This document shows positions 13,224 to 18,635 of a stretch of 18,635 bases of DNA, piece by piece. Positions within the stretch are counted from its first letter, which is position 1; each line of letters starts with the position of its first letter. Both the position numbers and the translations under genes were made by a program. Under the pieces are notes generated by a model, which was not told the origin of the DNA, did no database searches, and saw nothing but the letters and a program-made list of their open reading frames with translations. Origin of the DNA: Desulfofustis sp. (GTDB taxonomy: Bacteria > Desulfobacterota > Desulfobulbia > Desulfobulbales > Desulfocapsaceae). Location: positions 1 to 18,635 of the forward strand of contig JAQYVS010000136.1 of assembly GCA_030145365.1 (NCBI GenBank), read 5' to 3'.

Positions 13224-15980
13224 CTACTCAAGCGTTGATTCAACTTGCTGCATAACAAATGCTTCAAGGTTGTCACCGATTTTGATATCGTTGAAATTCT
13301 CAACACCGATACCACACTCGTAACCAGACAGAACTTCCTTGGCATCATCCTTGAATCGTCTTAATGAACCAATCTTTCCGGTATAGACAACAACACCGTC
13401 CCGCAAGACCCGAACGTTGGCATTTCTTCTTATAGCACCGTGGGTTACCGAACAACCGGCTATTCTGCCTATTTTGGGAACATTAAAGGTTTCTCGAACC
13501 TCGGCATTGCCGATAACCTCTTCCTCAAAGGTCGGATCAAGCATACCCACCATTGCCTTTCTGATATCATCAAGGGCATGGTAGATGACATCGTAAGATC
13601 TGACATCAACATGTTCTTTTTCCGCCAGATCTTTTATTTTGGCGCTTGGCCTGACGTTAAAACCTATAACAATGGCATCCGAGGCCGAAGCAAGCAAAAT
13701 ATCAGATTCTGACATTGTACCTGATCCCTCATGCAGAACCCTGACCTTGATTGTATCGGTTGACAGCTCTTCAGCAGCCTTGGCAAAGGCCTCCAGGGTA
13801 CCCTGAACATCGGCCCGTAAAATCACCCGGAGTTCCTGAACATCGCCTTCGCTCATTTGCTCAAAGAGTTTATCAAGCGAAATTTTACTGCCGGCGGCCA
13901 GTTCTGACTCACGCACTTTCATGGATCTGACCTGGCTGACGTTTTTAGCCATCTTGTCATCTGTTACAACGATAAATTCATCGCCGGCCTGGGGTACACC
14001 CGAGAGTCCCTGTACCTCTACCGGTTCAGAAGGACCTGCCTTTTTGATTTGGCGGCCCTTATCATCGCACATCGCTCGAACTTTACCGCTGTATTGACCA
14101 ACAACAAAACTGTCGCCATTTTTCAGCGTTCCTTCCTGGATGAGAACCGTGGCTACGGGGCCTCTGCCTTTATCAAGCTTCGCCTCAACAACTCTGCCCT
14201 TGGCCTTTCTGCTCGGATCAGCCTTGAGTTCCAGTATTTCTGACATCAGCTGGATATTTTCCAGCAACTCATCAATACCAACATTCTGTTTGGCAGACGT
14301 TTCACAATAAATTGTCTGTCCACCCCAATCCTCAGGAACCAGTTCCAGTTCAGCGAGTTCACGCTTAACACGATCCGGATTGGCATTGTCCTTGTCGATC
14401 TTATTTACCGCAACCAAAATAGGCACATCTGCTGCCTGGGCATGATTTATGGCCTCCCGAGTCTGATCCATGACTCCATCATCGGCGGCGACAACCAGAA
14501 TAACCAGATCGGTGATCTGGGCGCCGCGGGATCGCATTTCAGTAAAGGCTGCATGCCCCGGTGTATCAACAAAGGTAACATCGCCGGCTTTGGAGCGAAC
14601 ATGATAGGCACCTATATGCTGGGTTATGCCTCCGGCCTCTCCTTCGGCCACATCGGTTTTACGTATGGCATCGAGGATTGAGGTTTTTCCGTGGTCAACA
14701 TGCCCCATAACGGTTACCACCGGCGAACGAGACACAACCTCTCCACCTTCTTCCTTGGCATCAAGGATCTGAATACCGATTTCTTCCGTTATTCCCTGCT
14801 CTATTTCATAGCCGAAATCTGTAGCAATTAAGGTTGCAGTGTCAATATCGACGGCCTGATTCATCGTAGCCATGACACCAAGTCCCATCAATTTTGCGAT
14901 AACCTCGCTGGCCTTGAGTTTCATTTTGGCGGCAAGATCTCCGACGGTGATACTATCGTATACCGTGATTTTTTTCTTGCTGGCCTTCATTTCAATGGTG
15001 GATGGACTTGCTTTTTTGTCTGCTCGTCCCCTTCCGCGTTTGCCTCGTTTTCCAGAGCGCTGATAATCCGTATCAAAATGTGTGAATTTCACACTCTTCT
15101 TGCCTTTGCGTACGCTTTTGCCTCGACGATCCTTATCGTCATCGGCAGCAGACTGGCCACGTTTACCTTTTTTCTTGCCCCGGTCGCTGGCTTCCGGTGT
15201 CGGTCCCGGCTGAAATACTTTTGGAGCGGCTCCCCTAGCCGGCCTAGCCGGCCTTGAGGGCCCTGGCTTACCACCTTTTTTCTGTCTCGGTCGCTCCGGT
15301 TTTTCTTCTTTCTGGGTCGGTAGTTCAATACTTCCCACCACCCGGGCTATTTTCTTACGCTCAACCTTTTTAGGCTTAGCAGCTACTTTCTTCTTAGCCT
15401 TATCAACTGGTTTGTCTGCTTCTTCAGGTGCATCTTCTTTTGCAGCTATCTCTTCAGTTTCCTCACCCGCTTCTTCCTTGTCCTCAACATCAACCTCTTC
15501 ATCCGCAGGTTCAGGTTCAGATTCAGAGTCCTGCTCAGTTTCTGGGTCCTGCCCGGCATCGGTGTCATCAGCATCAGCCTGCTCAACCAATTCGTCTGTT
15601 TGAGCTGTTATGCCGGTCTCATCATCGGCTATTGCAACAGAATCAGTTTCAATTTCACCTTCTTCTGTTTCAAGCCCAGTGTCGCCTTCTGATTGCTCTT
15701 CGGCAGTCTCCTGCTCAGCTTTAGGGCGTCTTCTGATCACCGTGGCACGACGTCTTATCACCGTCGGCTTTTTCTCATCTCCTTCGCCTTCAATTCGTTT
15801 TTCCACCAGCTCGGTATTTGAATCCTGAAGCATCGTCTTACGGATTTTCTCGGCGGTTTCATCATCTACTGTCGAACTGTGTCCCTTGATGTCGTAGCCG
15901 GCATCAATCAACTTGTCAGCCAGTGCTTTGCTACTCATACCGGCTTCTTTTGCTAGTTCGTAAACCCTCACTCTGCTCAT
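13224..15980 (-). CDS. infB: translation initiation factor IF-2
   Basis: A 918-residue GTPase that brings initiator tRNA to the 30S subunit and promotes subunit joining. Domains in order: a small IF2_N domain (1-50); a long disordered linker (about 60-330), acidic up to about 190 and then Lys/Arg/Pro-rich, with TVIRRR repeated at 73-86; a second IF2_N-like domain (335-395); the G domain with GHVDHGKT (426-433), GGITQHIGA (450-458), DTPGH (472-476), NKID (526-529) and SAK (562-564); then the beta-barrel and C-terminal initiator-tRNA-binding domains. GGAG lies seven bases before ATG 15980. The length is typical of the long IF2 forms. It follows ylxR by 88 bp, a gap holding a hairpin. Confidence 0.98.
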   Translation of the reverse strand: MSRVRVYELAKEAGMSSKALADKLIDAGYDIKGHSSTVDDETAEKIRKTMLQDSNTELVEKRIEGEGDEKKPTVIRRRATVIRRRPKAEQETAEEQSEGDTGLETEEGEIETDSVAIADDETGITAQTDELVEQADADDTDAGQDPETEQDSESEPEPADEEVDVEDKEEAGEETEEIAAKEDAPEEADKPVDKAKKKVAAKPKKVERKKIARVVGSIELPTQKEEKPERPRQKKGGKPGPSRPARPARGAAPKVFQPGPTPEASDRGKKKGKRGQSAADDDKDRRGKSVRKGKKSVKFTHFDTDYQRSGKRGKRGRGRADKKASPSTIEMKASKKKITVYDSITVGDLAAKMKLKASEVIAKLMGLGVMATMNQAVDIDTATLIATDFGYEIEQGITEEIGIQILDAKEEGGEVVSRSPVVTVMGHVDHGKTSILDAIRKTDVAEGEAGGITQHIGAYHVRSKAGDVTFVDTPGHAAFTEMRSRGAQITDLVILVVAADDGVMDQTREAINHAQAADVPILVAVNKIDKDNANPDRVKRELAELELVPEDWGGQTIYCETSAKQNVGIDELLENIQLMSEILELKADPSRKAKGRVVEAKLDKGRGPVATVLIQEGTLKNGDSFVVGQYSGKVRAMCDDKGRQIKKAGPSEPVEVQGLSGVPQAGDEFIVVTDDKMAKNVSQVRSMKVRESELAAGSKISLDKLFEQMSEGDVQELRVILRADVQGTLEAFAKAAEELSTDTIKVRVLHEGSGTMSESDILLASASDAIVIGFNVRPSAKIKDLAEKEHVDVRSYDVIYHALDDIRKAMVGMLDPTFEEEVIGNAEVRETFNVPKIGRIAGCSVTHGAIRRNANVRVLRDGVVVYTGKIGSLRRFKDDAKEVLSGYECGIGVENFNDIKIGDNLEAFVMQQVESTLE

Positions 15981-16014
15981 ACCTTACTCCTGAAATACCA
16001 CGTTCTGAAATCTG

Positions 16015-16045
16015 CAACGGGACAGCAGGGCCTGTTCCGTCGTTG
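16015..16045 (-). promoter_or_regulatory. hairpin in the infB leader
   Basis: In the transcript CAACGACGGAACAG and CTGTCCCGTTG can form eleven base pairs interrupted by two bulges, with a six-base loop, about 34 bases before the infB start. No T-run follows, so it is not a simple terminator. It may influence infB translation or RNA processing. Confidence 0.3.
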
Positions 16046-16068
16046 AGATAGCATTTATAAATAAATTG

Positions 16069-16281
16069 TCAGGAAAGTCTAAACGCACGTTTCCATCTTT
16101 TCCTGTCTGAATAAAAAACTTTACTGCACTCATCATTGTTACAACTGTAGGCCCCTCTTCCGGAAGCCTTCTGTCCGGGATCAGATGTCAGTTCGTCGTT
16201 GTACCAGACAAATCTGCTCAACTCAGCTTTCGGTCGCTTGATTCCGCAGCTGACGCAACTCCTCATCGGTTGATCCCCCAT
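16069..16281 (-). CDS. ylxR: YlxR family RNA-binding protein (DUF448)
   Basis: A 70-residue basic protein found between nusA and infB in many bacteria; members bind RNA and have been linked to RNase P or gene regulation. Seen are RSCVSCGIKRPKAELSRFVW (7-26) with the family's paired cysteines, and the signature GRGAYSC (near 42-48), followed by a lysine/arginine-rich end KRWKRAF. The frame stays open 30 codons further upstream inside nusA, but the ATG at 16281, eight bases after the nusA stop, gives the normal family N-terminus (MGDQPMRSC). AGGT about ten bases upstream is a weak ribosome-binding site, so coupling to nusA is likely. Confidence 0.88.
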   Translation of the reverse strand: MGDQPMRSCVSCGIKRPKAELSRFVWYNDELTSDPGQKASGRGAYSCNNDECSKVFYSDRKRWKRAFRLS

Positions 16282-16288
16282 TACGAAT

Positions 16289-17746
16289 CTACCTGTTTTC
16301 TTCTTCCTGGTCTGAATCTGCTGCTTCCTCGTTTTCTTCTGTTTCCACAGCTGCCTCTTCAGAAACTTCAACTTCCTCGCTTTCTTCCGTTTCCACAGCT
16401 GCCTCTTCAGAGACCTCAGCTTCCTCGCTTTCTTCCGTTTTCACATCAGCCTCTTCAGAAGCCTCTGATGCGTCCATTTCGGAATCTACCTCTTCAGGCT
16501 GTACAGGCATGCTTTCAGCAACCACAGCAGCGGCTTCTATCAACTTCAAAGCAAATTCATCGTCGATTGAACGAATTATGGTCAAATCCTCTACGGCAGT
16601 TTTAGAGAGGTCAATTGCCGATCTGATATCCTTGCTGAAAAACTGATCGGCAAGTCCCTCGTCAATACCGGGAATTTGAAGCAGCGACTGATACCCATCA
16701 TCTTCCAGATTTGCCCATCGCTGTTCACTTTTTACGTCTATTCGCCAACCCATCAATTTGGAGGCAAGGCGAACATTTTGTCCCTGGCGACCAATCGCCA
16801 GTGACAATTGATCGTTTGGCACAACAACCAGCAACGAGTTGGCATCTTCGTCCACCATTACCATACTGACGTGGGCAGGAGCCAAGGCGTTATAGACATA
16901 CTTAGCAGGATCAGGGCTCCAGGTCACAATATCGATACGCTCTCCCTGGAGTTCCTGGACTACATTTTGAACCCTTGAGCCTTTCATTCCGACGCAGGCA
17001 CCGACCGGATCGACATCGGATTCGGTTGAGCTGACCGCAATTTTGGCTCTGAAACCTGGCTCTCGGCTTACTCCCATAATCTTGACGATCCCCTCGGCGA
17101 TCTCTGGAACTTCCATATTGAACAATTTGCCCAGAAAATCATCGGCGGTCCGGGAGAGTATGAGCTGGGAGTCACGACTGTTTTGCCTTACCTCAGCAAG
17201 ATAGGCTCGTATCCGATCTCCCTGTTTAAAGGAGCGTTTCGGAATCTGATGCTCCTTGGGCAAAATTGCATCGGTGCGCCCCAGGTTGACAATCATGTTG
17301 CCACGTTCAAATCGTTGAACAATGCCGCTGACCACCTCACCCTGGCGGTCCCTGAACATATCATAGATGACTTCCCGTTCGGCATCCTTCATCCGGTGAA
17401 TGATTACCTGTTTGGCTGATTGAGCAGCAATCCTTCCTAACTCGGTGATGTTTTCCATTTTCTCACCGAGTTCATCACCCAACTGCACTTCAGGATCGAG
17501 CTCTTTAGCTCTCTCGAAAGCTATTTCGGTCTGATCATCCTGGGCATCTTCAACCACGCTCCGGAACTGGAATACTTCAACCTCTCCCAGTTCTTTGTTG
17601 TAGTGCACCTCCATATCGCGTCTGCTTCCGTACTTTTTTCGTGCTGCAGATGCAACAGCTTCTTCAATTGCTTCGACGAGAAGCTGCTTGTCGAACCCGC
17701 GATCCCTGCTGATCTGATCTATAATCCGTTTTAAATCCGATAACAT
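16289..17746 (-). CDS. nusA: transcription termination/antitermination protein NusA
   Basis: A 485-residue RNA polymerase-associated factor controlling pausing, termination and antitermination. In order: an N-terminal RNA polymerase-binding domain (1-125), S1 (about 135-200, GEVVSGIVQRFERGNMIVNL), KH1 with GMKGSRV (253-259), KH2 with GRQGQNV (319-325), a helix-hairpin-helix-like segment (about 350-410), and a very acidic tail (about 417-485) made of 16-residue repeats. GAGGA lies about ten bases before ATG 17746. It follows rimP by 66 bp and leads into ylxR-infB, the standard order. The acidic tail is longer than needed for function and looks recently expanded. Confidence 0.97.
   Translation of the reverse strand: MLSDLKRIIDQISRDRGFDKQLLVEAIEEAVASAARKKYGSRRDMEVHYNKELGEVEVFQFRSVVEDAQDDQTEIAFERAKELDPEVQLGDELGEKMENITELGRIAAQSAKQVIIHRMKDAEREVIYDMFRDRQGEVVSGIVQRFERGNMIVNLGRTDAILPKEHQIPKRSFKQGDRIRAYLAEVRQNSRDSQLILSRTADDFLGKLFNMEVPEIAEGIVKIMGVSREPGFRAKIAVSSTESDVDPVGACVGMKGSRVQNVVQELQGERIDIVTWSPDPAKYVYNALAPAHVSMVMVDEDANSLLVVVPNDQLSLAIGRQGQNVRLASKLMGWRIDVKSEQRWANLEDDGYQSLLQIPGIDEGLADQFFSKDIRSAIDLSKTAVEDLTIIRSIDDEFALKLIEAAAVVAESMPVQPEEVDSEMDASEASEEADVKTEESEEAEVSEEAAVETEESEEVEVSEEAAVETEENEEAADSDQEEENR
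16324..16466. repeat. 48-bp tandem repeat encoding the NusA acidic tail
   Basis: About three copies of a 48-bp unit (landmark GTTTCCACAGCTGCCTCTTC at 16341 and again at 16389, a diverged GTTTTCACATCAGCCTCTTC at 16437). The unit encodes the 16-residue peptide pattern VETEESEEVEVSEEAA. The copies are 85-95% alike, so the expansion is fairly recent and always in frame. Confidence 0.85.
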
Positions 17747-17812
17747 TTATCTTTCCTCGCTATACCTACCTGCACCCCGACCTTCCGGGATCCCCGCCGG
17801 CAATAGTTTTCT

Positions 17813-18268
17813 TTAAAGCGTCAGGCGAACCTTAACAATATCACTCCATGACAGCGTATATGTTTTTCCCTCTTCGGTATCCACACGCACCGCTTGGCCA
17901 TCAACCTGCTGCAGTATTCCGATAAATACCCGCTGTGAGTCAACTGCTTTGGCTAATTTCACACGTACTTTTTTACCGATATGGTTTTGACATTCTTCAA
18001 CGGACCGCAACGGCCGTTCGATTCCCGGTGAGGAAACTTCAAGGATATATTGATGATCAATAACATCTTCAACATCAAGAAAATCACTGGTCTCTCTGCT
18101 TACCCGCGAACAATCATCAAGGGTCACCCCATCAGGTTTGTCGATTAGCAAACGCAATACCCAGCCGCGATCTTCCCGGCGAAACTGGATATCGAAGAGT
18201 TCCAGCCCCATTGTGGTAAGTAGAGATTCGGCAAATTTCCGAATTCTTTCACTTACTACATCGCTCAT
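17813..18268 (-). CDS. rimP: ribosome maturation factor RimP
   Basis: A 151-residue, two-domain protein that helps assemble the 30S subunit. Family signs are LELFDIQFRREDRGWVLRLL (22-41), IDKPDGVTLDDCSRVSRE (42-59) and the conserved LEVSSPGIERPLRS (76-89), followed by the SH3-like C-terminal domain ending LSWSDIVKVRLTL. It is the first gene of the rimP-nusA-ylxR-infB operon. No strong Shine-Dalgarno sequence precedes ATG 18268. The upstream gap to the tRNA terminator (18269-18380) must hold the promoter, but no confident -35/-10 pair stands out. Confidence 0.96.
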   Translation of the reverse strand: MSDVVSERIRKFAESLLTTMGLELFDIQFRREDRGWVLRLLIDKPDGVTLDDCSRVSRETSDFLDVEDVIDHQYILEVSSPGIERPLRSVEECQNHIGKKVRVKLAKAVDSQRVFIGILQQVDGQAVRVDTEEGKTYTLSWSDIVKVRLTL

Positions 18269-18380
18269 TGTTTATAATGCTTTATCCGTTTTTCCTTGTA
18301 TCAAATACAGGTATTAATCCGATCAAATTATTCTGAATTGCCGAACCATTGTTCTCAGCCCACAAGCCCTATTTGCCCAT

Positions 18381-18407
18381 AAAAAAAAGCGGGCAGAGCC
18401 CACTTTT
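18381..18407 (-). terminator. Rho-independent terminator of the tRNA-Gly transcript
   Basis: On the minus strand AAAAGTGGGC (18407-18398) pairs with GCCCGCTTTT (18394-18385) around the loop TCT, with one G-U pair, and is followed by more T (eight in a row, 18388-18381). It separates the tRNA gene from rimP. Confidence 0.9.
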
Positions 18408-18491
18408 GCATTCCTGTTCAAAAAACCGCCGATCACTTGAAACAGGTATAAACATCTTGTTTCCGAATCCGCAAAACTACCGGATCCGATG

Positions 18492-18567
18492 TGGAGCGGG
18501 CAACGAGGTTCGAACTCGCGACCTCAAGCTTGGGAAGCTCGCGCTCTACCAACTGAGCTATGCCCGC
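18492..18567 (-). tRNA. tRNA-Gly (anticodon CCC), CCA encoded
   Basis: A full cloverleaf can be drawn: acceptor stem GCGGGCA/TGCCCGC, D-arm GCTC..GAGC, anticodon stem CGAGC/GCTTG around the loop TTCCCAA (anticodon CCC, reads GGG), and T-arm with GTTCGAA. The discriminator base U is followed by an encoded CCA (18494-18492). The tRNA body is 73 nt. This gene has its own promoter and terminator. Confidence 0.96.
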
Positions 18568-18588
18568 ATGTACCCAGCCGAAACTGGT

Positions 18589-18619
18589 ATAATAAAACAC
18601 CGTTGCTTGTATTTGTCAA
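18589..18619 (-). promoter_or_regulatory. tRNA-Gly promoter
   Basis: A perfect TTGACA (18619-18614 on the minus strand) is followed by TATTAT (18594-18589, spacing 19) or TTTATT (18596-18591, spacing 17). The start would lie about 15 bp before the tRNA 5' end. Confidence 0.7.
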
Positions 18620-18635
18620 GCTTTGAGCGGTGTTC

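Noticed and set aside
15412..15828. Plus-strand Ser-rich frames opposite infB
   Set aside because: These are antisense shadows of the Glu-rich linker of IF2 (GAA/GAG read as TTC/CTC and related codons). They have no independent support.
1..18635. CRISPR array, insertion sequence, phage or toxin-antitoxin module
   Set aside because: No regularly spaced repeats, transposase-like frame, terminal inverted repeats or recognisable antitoxin pair were seen on either strand.

Overview
The window reads as a chromosomal piece of a Gram-negative anaerobe of the Desulfobacterota, probably near the Desulfobulbales sulfate reducers. This is inferred from the translation/RNA gene order rimP-nusA-ylxR-infB-rbfA-nrnA-truB-rpsO-pnp, and from a perfect TTGACC-type palindrome upstream of a hemerythrin/iron-repair-like gene, the kind of site known for the nitrosative-stress regulator HcpR in sulfate reducers. 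No database search was possible, so the lineage is an inference.

Layout, left to right. (1) 1-2070, minus strand: an MFS transporter followed by a 5-deoxy-glucuronate isomerase (IolB-type) gene that runs off the left edge, probably one operon for sugar or inositol catabolism. (2) 2071-3843: an AT-richer accessory stretch with an orphan nucleotidyltransferase (NTP_transf_5 type) on the plus strand, a possible 48-codon ORF overlapping its start by ATGA, and two consecutive 8-codon ORFs with strong Shine-Dalgarno sequences. (3) 3844-5286, minus strand: a hemerythrin-domain protein with a CGPC-containing N-terminal domain, then a small zinc-ribbon protein of unknown function. The FNR/HcpR-like palindrome lies upstream, centred exactly at -41.5 relative to the start site predicted from a TATCAT -10 element. 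(4) 5287-6153: about 870 bp without a convincing gene. (5) 6154-6864, plus strand: a metallo-beta-lactamase (MBL) fold hydrolase of a subfamily without the usual bridging Asp. (6) 6891-18567, minus strand: the housekeeping block. In transcription order it is tRNA-Gly(CCC), terminator, rimP, nusA, ylxR, infB, rbfA, nrnA, truB, rpsO, pnp, terminator, dut, walJ-like MBL gene.

The housekeeping block links ribosome maturation (RimP, RbfA), initiation (IF2), transcription elongation/antitermination (NusA), RNA turnover (NrnA, PNPase), tRNA modification (TruB) and ribosomal protein S15. The long rpsO-pnp gap contains two stable potential hairpins, as expected if pnp is controlled through RNA processing of its leader. 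dut and walJ overlap by 4 bp and follow a strong terminator only about 16 bp upstream of dut, which suggests read-through or an internal promoter in pnp.

I see no CRISPR array, insertion sequence, phage gene or obvious defence system. The best leads are the hemerythrin/zinc-ribbon pair with its class-II-like promoter, the two micro-ORFs, and the pnp leader structures. The rest is ordinary conserved chromosome.
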